Shown here: piece by piece, positions 17,417 to 24,900 of the stretch | Numbering within the stretch: position 1 is the first letter of the stretch | How the letters are laid out: every line of letters begins with the position of its first letter | NCBI RefSeq assembly: GCF_014279995.1 | Contig: NZ_CP047935.1 | Coordinates: forward strand, 3,183,494 to 3,247,493 | DNA length: 64,000 bases | Source of the DNA: Synechococcus sp. BIOS-E4-1 | GTDB lineage: Bacteria; Cyanobacteriota; Cyanobacteriia; PCC-6307; Cyanobiaceae | Reading direction: 5' to 3' | Notes under the pieces: generated by a model | Told to the model about the DNA's origin: nothing | The model's input: the letters and a program-made list of their open reading frames with translations, nothing else | Database searches by the model: none | Made by a program: the position numbers and the translations under genes

Positions 17417-18892
17417 GTGGGGTCATCAGATCTAGATTCATCGCAATCGCTTTCTGGTGACCGTTCATGGTCCATCGCACGCCGCTTTTTTCTTACGTCT
17501 TTTATTCTGATTGTTGCCCAGTCTGGACTCAGCCTGGCAATTTCAGGAAAGCTTTGGAGAGATTTCACCGCTTCACACTTGAATTTTGCCCTTTCCAGGG
17601 AGCTCCTGCGTCCATTAAATCTTGTTGATAACAAATTAGATTCTCTTTCTGCTCAAGAAGCAATGGAATGCTGCACTAGGGAGGATTACGAATATTTTTT
17701 GTCGGATATTGATTTAGCTGATGGCAAGGCGGTCATGATCTCGGGAAGTGCTGGTCTTGTTCCGGGGAAAGGAGCCCAATCGCTTTATAGCCCCGAACGC
17801 CTGCGTGAATTTGCTCACCTGGCAACGACCAGCAAGAACCGCTTTTCGCTGGTTGATTTTCGGGATAAAAACGCCGTCGCTGTGAAGTCTATGAATCTGT
17901 CTGGTGGTCCAGAGACCGGATCACTGATCTATATCAGACCTATCTACAACATGTCATTGTTTAATGCACTGAATAGGGTCAGACTTTTTTCTGAGATTGT
18001 TTTAATGCTTTCTTTGGTCGTTTTACTTGCTATTGCTCTCACCTATATTCTCAAGCCAATTCAGTCATTGCGTTCTCGGATATCCAATATTCAACCAGAC
18101 AACCTTGATACTGCACTGATTTCTTTGGAAGGGCAGCCAGTTGAGCTTCAGCCCATTCTCACTGAGTTCAATCGCATGGTTCAGCGATTAGAAGCTTCTG
18201 CCAAGAATCAAAAGCAATTTGCTTCAACCATATCACATGAATTTAGAACACCACTTACGGTAATCTCCGGATTTATTCAGTCAGTCTTAAATCGCGCCCA
18301 AGACCTGGATTCGCGATATCGCGAGTCTTTATCGATTGCTGACAAAGAAGCTTTTAGACTGAATAGAATGCTAAGCGACTTATTAGATCTTAGCCGTGCA
18401 GACAATCATCAACTCAAGGTCTTGCGTGAACCCTTCGAATGTATTTTGAGCTGTCGCGAAGCACTGCGTCTTGCACAATTTGCCTTTCCGAATAATCCAA
18501 TTAGATTTGATGACAGTGGATTCGAAGACTCTATCTGGGTCATAGGTGACCCAGATTGCCTTGTTAAGTGCCTTGAAAACCTAATTGGAAATGCAGTGAA
18601 GTACTCAGAACCAATGAGCGCGATAGATCTTGTCGTTGATGTCAAGGATCAGTGTGTTTTATTCGCCGTTCAAGACTATGGCCAGGGAATTCCGGAAGAT
18701 CAACAGAAAAGAATCTTTGAGCGCTTCGTGCGTGCAGATGGAGTCGCTCTGCGCCGTGGCGACTCCAGCTCAGGGCTAGGTTTATCGATCGTCAAGATGT
18801 TGATGGAAGGCATGGGCGGCAGTGTGAGTGTGCAATCAGAAATCGGGGTTGGCAGTCGCTTCACTCTTACCTTGCAGCGCTCGTTGAGCTAA
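17417..18892 (+). CDS. Membrane sensor histidine kinase
   Basis: A 491-residue kinase with TM1 about 24-44, a periplasmic domain about 45-190, TM2 about 192-212, a HAMP-like linker (KPIQSLRSRI), HisKA with phospho-acceptor His274 (SHEFRTPL) and a HATPase domain with the N box ENLIGNAVKYSE, G1 DYGQGIP and G2 GLGLSIVKM. The start is GTG. It follows the PhnD-like lipoprotein and probably senses it through the periplasmic domain, then phosphorylates the divergent OmpR-type regulator. A tandem TTCACCAG pair lies in its promoter. Confidence 0.93.
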   Translation: MGSSDLDSSQSLSGDRSWSIARRFFLTSFILIVAQSGLSLAISGKLWRDFTASHLNFALSRELLRPLNLVDNKLDSLSAQEAMECCTREDYEYFLSDIDLADGKAVMISGSAGLVPGKGAQSLYSPERLREFAHLATTSKNRFSLVDFRDKNAVAVKSMNLSGGPETGSLIYIRPIYNMSLFNALNRVRLFSEIVLMLSLVVLLAIALTYILKPIQSLRSRISNIQPDNLDTALISLEGQPVELQPILTEFNRMVQRLEASAKNQKQFASTISHEFRTPLTVISGFIQSVLNRAQDLDSRYRESLSIADKEAFRLNRMLSDLLDLSRADNHQLKVLREPFECILSCREALRLAQFAFPNNPIRFDDSGFEDSIWVIGDPDCLVKCLENLIGNAVKYSEPMSAIDLVVDVKDQCVLFAVQDYGQGIPEDQQKRIFERFVRADGVALRRGDSSSGLGLSIVKMLMEGMGGSVSVQSEIGVGSRFTLTLQRSLS

Positions 18893-19136
18893 ATTGCACT
18901 AATCAATTGCGACCAGTTTAAAGCAAATCTTTAAGCAAAAAATTCATTGATGTTGGTTTTCATCGGTGGCTGGGCTCTCTCTCGTCCTTCTGGGTTGTGA
19001 CTCGCAAAGATCGCCAGGTCGAACGGGCTACGTCCCTTCCGGTTTGTAATCAGCTGAGCCCACAAGCCGGTCTTGAGCCGCTTGCTCAGTTAAGTGGGAA
19101 CACCAATAAACAATCCGCCGGCTGGCGGGTGGTGGT

Positions 19137-19335
19137 GCTGAGATGCATTGAGGTGACTGGTGGGGCGAGAGGAGGATGGAACCTGTGACAGTCTGCTTGT
19201 ACGAGAGAAAAACTTACAGTCAGCGACTGCGTTTTTGAATCTGTGGCTGGGTGGCTGGATTCAGAGAGCGCCCTAGGCATTCCCCTGAAATGGCGAAACT
19301 GATCCCGCTTGATAGGGCGGGCCACTTTGCAGATG
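19137..19335. repeat. Degenerate tRNA-Val 3'-half copy with element end (attachment-site remnant 1)
   Basis: Bases 19163-19208 match the 3' half of tRNA-Val with many changes. The flank 19137-19162 matches the sequence just downstream of the intact tRNA (25099-25123). The block continues with CAGTCAGCGACTGCGTTTTT and further sequence to 19335 that is shared with the second remnant at 19830-20003. It is the more decayed, hence probably older, junction. Confidence 0.65.
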
Positions 19336-19408
19336 TGCACCTGCCTCGAAGGAAGGAGCTTCCTTGCGTGAGAACAAGCAAACAGCGTATTCCCGAAGAC
19401 ATGAGTAA

Positions 19409-19537
19409 ATGTACTTAAGCGTTAATACTCATCGGATTGGATTCTTCTCTAGTCCTGTGTTCTTAGCTCTTGCTCTTTTCCTGGGTATTGGCGTCGCCTT
19501 AAGCGCTGTTGCCGTTCTGGATGGCGCTTCCTCATAG
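19409..19537 (+). CDS. Candidate single-pass membrane micro-protein, 42 residues
   Basis: An ATG ORF beginning MYLSVNTHRIGFF, with one transmembrane helix (VFLALALFLGIGVALSAVAV) and a short tail DGASS. The helix is as hydrophobic as those of small photosystem or cytochrome subunits, but I recognise no family. An ORF on the opposite strand (19449-19679) overlaps and is an alternative reading. No good ribosome-binding site is visible. Confidence 0.3.
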   Translation: MYLSVNTHRIGFFSSPVFLALALFLGIGVALSAVAVLDGASS

Positions 19538-19829
19538 GCCGGTCGACTGCATCGACACCAGCATCAATCAACTGTTTGCACCATGGCCTGACAGCATCGT
19601 CTTCAGCCTGGGTGTGCAGTGATTCATTGGACCGCAACTGAGTCTCCCGAGCCATTCCCAGCACTTCCGCTTCTGCCATCGGCCTTCATCCGTCACAGCT
19701 CGTGCTCAGAGACGTGTTCACAGGTGAACCAAAACGGTGCATCAAGCCACTTCAAGCGTCAGGGACGGTCGGTGACATGAACCCCAAGAAGCCCCTGTAA
19801 AACTGCGTTTTGGAGTCATGGTCCGAGAT

Positions 19830-20003
19830 GGGCGATACGGGGAACGAACCTGTGAGAATCTCCTTGTAAGGGAGAAAAATTCACAGTCAGCGACTGCGTT
19901 TTTCAAGCAATAGCTGGATTGTTGGATTCGGAGGGTGCCCTAGGTATGCCCGAAAAAGGGTGAAAGTGGTCCCGTTTCAGGCAGCGGGACCACTTTGCAA
20001 ATG
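19830..20003. repeat. tRNA-Val 3'-half copy with element end (attachment-site remnant 2)
   Basis: Bases 19830-19874 match the 3' half of tRNA-Val(UAC), from acceptor end to anticodon stem, with two differences in 45. They are followed by CAGTCAGCGACTG (itself an inverted repeat) and a block shared with the remnant at 19163-19335. Near its end GTGGTCCCG and CGGGACCAC form a perfect 9-base-pair stem. Orientation is the same as the tRNA at 25124-25194, so the two form direct repeats 5.3 kb apart. Confidence 0.75.
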
Positions 20004-20251
20004 AGTATCTCTCTACCGCAGAGATGCTCGCTCCACGGCATCGGTTTCAACATCCAGCCGATCGAGCAGCATCGCTCCCACAGCCGCTTGCTCGTCGAGG
20101 CCATATGGGCCAGCAGCAAACGCAGAATCACCATCGCTCCCTCTGGATCACCACCGGCGATCCGTTCCACCCAGGGACCTTCCAGTCGCTCCAGATCAGC
20201 CAACCCCTGCAGACATGTCATCTCAACGCAGGTCGTGGTGATCTTTGGCAT
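19940..20251 (-). CDS. Hypothetical protein with C-terminus replaced by attachment-repeat sequence
   Basis: A 103-codon ORF. The first 80 or so residues (starting MPKITTTCVEMTCLQGL, then GDPEGAMVILRLLLAHMA) look like a normal helical protein. The last 20 codons read through the repeat hairpin at 19967-20003 and look like junk. It may be a native gene truncated by the island junction. It is uncharacterised; ATG start at 20251. Confidence 0.4.
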   Translation of the reverse strand: MPKITTTCVEMTCLQGLADLERLEGPWVERIAGGDPEGAMVILRLLLAHMASTSKRLWERCCSIGWMLKPMPWSEHLCGREILICKVVPLPETGPLSPFFGHT

Positions 20252-20499
20252 GAGCGGCTGATGTCAGGTTTCAGTTTGGCTATTGAATCCGTGCTCATAG
20301 GGAGCCCGCGTGGCCAAGCAGGAATCCACCACGCAGCCGAACGCCCGTTGCTGGGTCTGGTTCAGAGGTGGATTGAATGGAGACTCCCACTGGCGCGGTG
20401 GTTGGTATGGCGCTGAGTCAGTCCTAGGCGGGGTCAGAATCGAGAAAACGGGTGTGAGGAGTTGGAATCCGCAGCAGTCGATCGATTCCGGAGAGGTCA

Positions 20500-21216
20500 A
20501 TGACGATGCGGCCAGACCCTGTTTACGAGCGAACATCCTGGACACCTATGGCCATGAACGGTCATGCATGGCGCACCCATCGCCTTGTAGTGCATGAGGC
20601 TGAAGGCTGGGCCGAATTGCGACCAAACCTTCCTCACAACAGACCATTGCTGATTGTGAGTGAGGCAACGGGGCTGATCCTGATCGTCTGGCAGATCGCC
20701 AGAGACGTTCTGTCGTCCACTGATGTCGTAACGACCGGCTGGCTCCCGTGGCTGACCATCGTTCTGATCTTTATGCCCATCTATGCACTAACGCTGCGGA
20801 CGGTTGTATTCGATCTCCGATCCGGTCGATTCTGGGAGCAGAGGATGGCATGGAAAGCCCGGCCGAAAGGCGCTCCCCCAGCCGCTCCGGCTCGATCAGC
20901 TGCAGCTGTTGGTGGCAGTCTCAGGGGGATTTATGCCATTCAATTGCTTGGAGAAAGGGTTTCAACTTCAGGAGCATTTGCTCCTCAGGGGCTTTCGCAT
21001 CTTCGACACCGATATTTTTACAAGAGCTATGAACTCAATCTGGTCAATCGTCGTGGTGGACGCCTCAATCTGATTGATCACGCTGATCTGGCCGGCCTGC
21101 GTCGCGACGCTGATCAGCTGGCCTGGTTTCTGAACGTTCCGTTCTGGGATGGGTTTCACAATCAAGGCATGTCGATGACCGATCTGAAGATGGAGGTGTT
21201 GCGAAATAATTTCTGA
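20500..21216 (+). CDS. Two-helix membrane hypothetical protein
   Basis: A 238-residue protein with two transmembrane helices (about 49-71, SEATGLILIVWQIA; and 81-99, WLTIVLIFMPIYALTL). The C-terminal cytoplasmic domain contains IYAIQLLGER, SYELNLVNRRGGRLNLI and DADQLAWFLNVPFWDG. This resembles picocyanobacterial membrane proteins of unknown function. An alternative start is the ATG at codon 18 or 20. Codon use looks native, so it may predate island decay. The last bases are overlapped on the other strand by the lysine-rich ORF. Confidence 0.7.
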   Translation: MTMRPDPVYERTSWTPMAMNGHAWRTHRLVVHEAEGWAELRPNLPHNRPLLIVSEATGLILIVWQIARDVLSSTDVVTTGWLPWLTIVLIFMPIYALTLRTVVFDLRSGRFWEQRMAWKARPKGAPPAAPARSAAAVGGSLRGIYAIQLLGERVSTSGAFAPQGLSHLRHRYFYKSYELNLVNRRGGRLNLIDHADLAGLRRDADQLAWFLNVPFWDGFHNQGMSMTDLKMEVLRNNF

Positions 21217-21435
21217 TTCCGTGCCTTGCAGGATTCCTAATTGGCTCGTGACGTTCAAAGAGCCAGTCGTGGAACCGCTCGTTTTCGTGTAAATGGCTCC
21301 ATCGGTCCTTTTCCATAATTTCAGCTTCTGCCGTGCTTTCTCGTTAGAGACCTGCTCTAACACCTTCTGGTCAGCGACCAGGTTGAGGTTGCTGTAGTAG
21401 TAGGTGGCTTCTTTCTTGGGCTTTTTCTTGCTCAT
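20968..21435 (-). CDS. Lysine-rich small protein ORF reading antisense into its neighbour
   Basis: The first 73 codons (21216-21435) begin MSKKKPKKEATYYYSNLNL and continue with a basic, Lys/Gln-rich sequence that looks genuine. The remaining 82 codons run antisense through the 3' part of the 20500-21216 gene and have shadow-like composition. The gene is probably truncated, having lost its own stop codon at this junction. No family is recognised. Confidence 0.4.
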   Translation of the reverse strand: MSKKKPKKEATYYYSNLNLVADQKVLEQVSNEKARQKLKLWKRTDGAIYTKTSGSTTGSLNVTSQLGILQGTESEIISQHLHLQIGHRHALIVKPIPERNVQKPGQLISVATQAGQISVINQIEASTTTIDQIEFIALVKISVSKMRKPLRSKCS

Positions 21436-21673
21436 AGTTCTGTAGGGGTAAAGGATATTTGGGCTGAGCTCTTGCTTGGAGTTCCCAGATCCATCTCTTG
21501 GGATTACCTGTTGGCAAATCCCTCTTTTGGGTGAGTTGTGATGGCATCCCAGGCCAAGACATGAGGCGAGTCTGTCGAGAATTAGGCCCTAGCTGCAAGG
21601 TGGTAACGACTTGTCTTTGCCATTGCCTTACTGTCTGGACCTGGGATAATCTCCAGATATTGCAAAGAAAGGA

Positions 21674-21802
21674 ATGACTGGAAGAAAGGACGAAGCATTA
21701 CTCAATCATCAGCAAAGGGTGCCAAACTTTGATTCATTCACTTGTCAGAGGATTTATTATTCAGGAACAACCAACAAAAACTCTGTACATGGCGGGGCAT
21801 GA
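21674..21802 (+). CDS. Candidate micro-ORF coupled to the DMT permease
   Basis: A 42-residue ATG ORF (MTGRKDEALLNHQQRVPNFD at the start) preceded by AAAGGA. Its TGA stop overlaps the ATG of the permease gene at 21799 (ATGA), the usual layout for translational coupling. It is hydrophilic and without recognised motif. It may be a leader peptide or a real small protein. Confidence 0.35.
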   Translation: MTGRKDEALLNHQQRVPNFDSFTCQRIYYSGTTNKNSVHGGA

Positions 21803-22743
21803 ACGGACAAACAAAACAAGTAAATATTGCTTTATCTGGCAAGACACAAAACAACGCCTACGCTTTTATGAAAAATGGTTTGAAATGGGGAATTACCTCT
21901 GCGCTTGGAATTGCCTCATTTACGATTTTGTCAAAATTCCTTATTCAACACTTTTCCGCAGGATGGCTATTGCTTGCATCAGGGCTAGGAATAGTATTAT
22001 TACTGCAAAGGACAATAAAGAATTGGAACGTTTACAAAGTGTGGAGCAAGAAGGAGTGGAAATTGGTTTTTGTCTTGGCAATGCTTAGCGGCTTGTACAA
22101 CATTTGCTTTTTTCTTGGCTTGAATTTCTTACCAGCAACAATCATGGCGATGTTCCTTGGATTGGCACCACTATTGCTGATCCTCAGAACCTGCGGGATT
22201 GAAAAAAGAAAGCCTATGCTGCTAGAAGCAGTATCTGGCTTGAGCGCAATAATAGGAGTTTATCTAATGCTTGGAATCAGAGTCCAGTCATATTCGCTCA
22301 TAGGCATTTCGTGCGGCATTGGAGCGTTAGCCTTTGCCACGAATGCATCGTTTTTAATGGGAAGGATGAGGGAGAAAATTGACGCAAAAGAGGTAGTTTT
22401 CACCAAACAATTAAGTAAAATCTTATTTGGGTGTGCTGGAATATTGATATGGTTCAAAATACCATCCTCATCACCACATTCAATAGCTATTTTATGGGCG
22501 CTTCTCATTATCGTTGGATGCTTAAGCATGTTCGTAAGTTTCATGACCTCCAAGACTGCATTTGCATTGCCACCATTGCCCTTTGAAAATATTCTATTAT
22601 TAAATTTACCTATTGTGGCGATCTGTGATATGTGGATTTTCGAAGATTATCTGCATCCTTCGCAATGGGCAGGAATCCTTCTGATGGTTGCCTCGGCTAT
22701 TATTGGAATTTTCTCAGGAGAGGAGAGAATTAAGGCGATTTAA
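21799..22743 (+). CDS. DMT/EamA-type permease-like membrane protein
   Basis: A 314-residue protein with about ten hydrophobic helices in the two-times-five layout of drug/metabolite transporters, for example GITSALGIASFTILS, LVFVLAMLSGLYNICFF and ILLMVASAIIGIFSG. Codon use is clearly AT-rich compared with the core genes, a sign of acquisition. The ATG at 21799 is chosen because it forms an ATGA overlap with the preceding micro-ORF; a TTG at 21742 would add 19 residues. The substrate is unknown; the family exports amino acids, nucleotides or metabolites. Confidence 0.8.
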   Translation: MNGQTKQVNIALSGKTQNNAYAFMKNGLKWGITSALGIASFTILSKFLIQHFSAGWLLLASGLGIVLLLQRTIKNWNVYKVWSKKEWKLVFVLAMLSGLYNICFFLGLNFLPATIMAMFLGLAPLLLILRTCGIEKRKPMLLEAVSGLSAIIGVYLMLGIRVQSYSLIGISCGIGALAFATNASFLMGRMREKIDAKEVVFTKQLSKILFGCAGILIWFKIPSSSPHSIAILWALLIIVGCLSMFVSFMTSKTAFALPPLPFENILLLNLPIVAICDMWIFEDYLHPSQWAGILLMVASAIIGIFSGEERIKAI

Positions 22744-22891
22744 ACAATGTCAATGTTATCGCCAACAGACCAAGGAGGTAGGAGACCCACTGGATCAATA
22801 CCGAGTTGGCCGTCCATGTGGTTCTAGACAAGGACAAAACATCCAAAAGCTGATCTGTACCTCAGATGATCGAGCGATAGCTCTTTGCACG

Positions 22892-23035
22892 CTACCAACG
22901 CTTGACCTGTAATCTTGTCGGCTTTTCGGTATCAAGCAACTCCCTAATCTGACGGCTGATAAGCAACTCGTGCTGCTCCGTGGGCAATCGATACCGCTTA
23001 GGACTAGCAAGCATCAGATTGAAGGTTTCACTCAC
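22892..23035 (-). CDS. Candidate small basic protein, 47 residues
   Basis: A GTG-started ORF beginning MSETFNLMLASPKRYRLP and continuing EQHELLISRQIRELLDTE. It has a well-formed amphipathic helix and a basic C-terminus ending VKRW. It is 110 bases downstream of the Nif11-leader pseudogene on the same strand. It could equally be the remnant of a longer DNA-binding protein. The composition is convincing; the function is unknown. Confidence 0.45.
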   Translation of the reverse strand: MSETFNLMLASPKRYRLPTEQHELLISRQIRELLDTEKPTRLQVKRW

Positions 23036-23145
23036 TCGATGAGATGCTTACGCAAGAAGACAACTTATTTTAGCTACGCCAAGTTTTATCTATCTCTGCT
23101 CAGCTGCACTCAATTGTGCCAGGTGATTGAGGCTTGTTTGTGGAC

Positions 23146-23379
23146 CTACCTTGGTATCTCCCAAAAGGGGCACAGAGCCACAACCACACTGTTGCCCCCA
23201 GCCACGTCCTCCAGCTCCTCTTCACTGAGCTTACTGATCCTATCAGCAGTGAATTCGTGACCATGTTCTTTAGCGATAGCCACAACATCCTCAAGCGACT
23301 TAGCTGCTTTGAGTTTCTCCTGAAGATTGGAATCGTCTTTGACTTTGGCGAGGAATGCCTAGAGTTGTTCTAGGGACAT
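23146..23379 (-). pseudogene. Nif11-leader RiPP precursor with in-frame stop
   Basis: The frame reads MSLEQL, then TAG at codon 7, then AFLAKVKDDSNLQEKLKAAK and onward to LSEEELEDVAGG, followed by a 16-residue core NSVVVALCPFWEIPR-like tail. This is a textbook Nif11 leader peptide ending in a double glycine, as in cyanobacterial RiPP precursors. The TAG is one base from AAG, GAG or CAG, so it is a simple nonsense mutation. The core has a single Cys and no Ser/Thr-rich lanthipeptide pattern. No modifying enzyme is present nearby. It is probably inactive, unless there is stop readthrough or a downstream start. Confidence 0.8.
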
Positions 23380-23529
23380 GGGTGACTTGACTGGCCAGTA
23401 CAGAAGGCTTAGCCATGGCAGGCTGCAGCGTCACCCGTACTCCGGGCGCCATCCGGCCTGGTCTTGCCAAAGGAACTTGGGGCAGACCTGCTGTTTTGTG
23501 GCTAGTACTGGTGTCCTAGTAGCGAGGGC

Positions 23530-23802
23530 GTGTCAGTCGACCACGGGATCTACAACCAGCAGAACCCCTCGGAGAAGCCGATCTTCCTGAGCGTGGTTAC
23601 GGGCATGACGGTGGTGGTGCGGCATGACCACCTGACCGGAGAGAAGGCCGATAAGGATTGGTGGATGGGGCAGGTGATCTACTGCGGCGGTGGTGCCCGT
23701 GACCCGAGCATTCACAACCTGTTCCAGATCGCGGATGTGGATTCCGGCGTGATCCGCTGGGTCAACGCCGACCTAGTCACTCATATCATCCCGGACTGTT
23801 GA
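23530..23802 (+). CDS. DUF3104 family protein
   Basis: A 90-residue protein with the DUF3104 hallmark: GMTVVVRHDHLTGEKADKDW near residues 25-44, then WWMGQVIYCGGGARDP and FQIADVDSGVIRWVNADLV. It is a small beta-rich, probably soluble domain of unknown function that is common in picocyanobacterial accessory regions. The start is GTG with a weak ribosome-binding site, and the first 15 residues may not be native. GC content is higher than in the flanking AT-rich genes. Confidence 0.75.
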   Translation: MSVDHGIYNQQNPSEKPIFLSVVTGMTVVVRHDHLTGEKADKDWWMGQVIYCGGGARDPSIHNLFQIADVDSGVIRWVNADLVTHIIPDC

Positions 23803-23902
23803 AGGCAGGTAGGCCCACTTGGTGTTCAACCTCAAGCAAAGCATCGACATCAAAAACCCTGCAACTAACATCGAAATATCAAACTGAGTTACAGATCAAA
23901 AA

Positions 23903-24037
23903 ATGGATTTAGCTACGGTGCTTACTTATATCTCCATACCCTTTGTGTTAGTCACCCTGTACTTCGGCACTAGGAATGGTTTTTACAACACAGACAAGTA
24001 TGACGGCGACGGAACCGCGCATAAAGTTCTGAAGTGA
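23903..24037 (+). CDS. Small single-pass membrane protein, 44 residues
   Basis: An ATG ORF with one N-terminal transmembrane helix (LTYISIPFVLVTLYFG, residues 7-22), then a polar tail RNGFYNTDKYDGDGTAH. The helix plus acidic/aromatic tail has the look of small cyanobacterial thylakoid or respiratory-complex peptides, but no family is assigned. It is too short for standard gene callers. Confidence 0.55.
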   Translation: MDLATVLTYISIPFVLVTLYFGTRNGFYNTDKYDGDGTAHKVLK

Positions 24038-24170
24038 TTTGTCAACTACCAATCAACAATCCCTATTTCGTCGAGTGTCGATAGCTTTGGTGGGCGAGGA
24101 TTAACTCATATATCCTCTCTAAGGTGGCTACGTGCCTCTATAGCCTGCTTTAATTGCCTCATGGGGGTGA

Positions 24171-24226
24171 TTGAGAGGGTCAGCTCACGCGGAAGCCGGT
24201 GACACCGAGGCTCCAGTGCAGCAAAA
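24171..24226. repeat. Copy of sequence from downstream of tRNA-Val
   Basis: About 56 bases containing TTGAGAGGG, GGAAGCCGGTGAC, AGGCTCCAG and GCAGCAAAA match 25015-25071 in the same orientation with scattered differences. The latter lies just past the tRNA-Val terminator. This is further evidence that the tRNA-proximal sequence has been duplicated more than once in the island. Confidence 0.7.
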
Positions 24227-24233
24227 TTTGCTA

Positions 24234-24515
24234 TCAGTAAACTTCAGGGCATTCATCTTTGGCACTTTTAATACCCTGCTCAATTGCACTTATATACCGC
24301 TCCATTTCCGGATCTCTTGAATATGATTCAGTGATTGCAGATAAAAAATTTCTTGCATATTCTTTATCAATTTTGCCCTCCTTCGCCAAACCGCATAAAA
24401 TATTTCCTGCGGTATAAGCAACACCATTCCAATAGTAATATTTAGCTTCATTCGATTGTGCTCTAACAGATCCAACCGAAACCAATAAGGCACTTAATAG
24501 AACTAGGATTTTCAT
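24234..24515 (-). CDS. Small secreted hypothetical protein, AT-rich
   Basis: A 93-residue protein with a signal peptide (MKILVLLSALLVSVGSVRAQ, cleavage near residue 20) and a mature helical domain NEAKYYYWNGVAYTAGNILC with two cysteines (Cys40 and a C-terminal Cys near 89) that may pair. Codon use is AT-rich, unlike core genes. It follows the double-glycine peptide gene on the same strand, but a terminator lies between them. The function is unknown. Confidence 0.65.
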   Translation of the reverse strand: MKILVLLSALLVSVGSVRAQSNEAKYYYWNGVAYTAGNILCGLAKEGKIDKEYARNFLSAITESYSRDPEMERYISAIEQGIKSAKDECPEVY

Positions 24516-24619
24516 TTGTTTTCCAGGCTTTTCATTTTAAACAATGTCAACAATAACTGCCCGATTAGCGCGGTCTTTTCAGCTCACCCTGAATCCAGTC
24601 ACGCCAAGGCACTAGGGCA

Positions 24620-24646
24620 ATAAAAAACCCCGCACTTGGCGGGGTT
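24620..24646 (-). terminator. Rho-independent terminator after the double-glycine peptide gene
   Basis: A perfect 8-base-pair stem, AACCCCGC/GCGGGGTT, with a five-base loop and, on the minus strand, a following run of six T. It ends transcription of the 24687-24866 gene. Confidence 0.9.
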
Positions 24647-24686
24647 GATGATCAGGTTGTGAACGAGGAGTCTGACTGCTCCGCAA

Positions 24687-24866
24687 TCATTGCCAGGGAG
24701 CACGACCACCGCCAAACCATTCCAAAAGCGCAATCCCGGGAGATTTCCTCCGGGCGTGTTCATACATGATCTGAGCGACATCTCGCCCGAAATTGCCTCC
24801 TTGAGCTGCTTCGAGTTGATCGTCAGTCAGTTCAATGATTTGGGCTTGTTTCTTGAGTGCAGTCAT
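24687..24866 (-). CDS. Double-glycine leader peptide (bacteriocin/RiPP precursor-like)
   Basis: A 59-residue ORF. The leader MTALKKQAQ IIELTDDQLEAAQGG has the ELxDxQLExxxGG pattern recognised by C39-type export peptidases. Cleavage after GG would release a 35-residue peptide starting NFGRDVAQIMYEHARRK, ending with a Gly/aromatic segment (EWFGGGRAPWQ). There is no Cys in the core, so lanthionine formation is excluded. It has its own terminator and a TTCACCAG regulatory array shared with the secreted-protein gene at 15117. No dedicated transporter or immunity gene is adjacent. The function is inferred from leader form only. Confidence 0.7.
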   Translation of the reverse strand: MTALKKQAQIIELTDDQLEAAQGGNFGRDVAQIMYEHARRKSPGIALLEWFGGGRAPWQ

Positions 24867-24900
24867 GGTTTTGAAGTGAGTGAGTGATGTGTGGGGTGTT

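Noticed and set aside
19449-19679. Minus-strand ORF of 76 codons in the island's left part
   Set aside because: Composition is Arg/Gln-heavy like a shadow frame, with no ribosome-binding site; the overlapping plus-strand membrane micro-ORF is at least as plausible.
20264-20597. Overlapping open frames on both strands between 20264 and 20597
   Set aside because: They are rich in Trp, Pro, Arg and Ser in a pattern typical of shadows, have no ribosome-binding site, and the downstream end overlaps a well-supported membrane gene.
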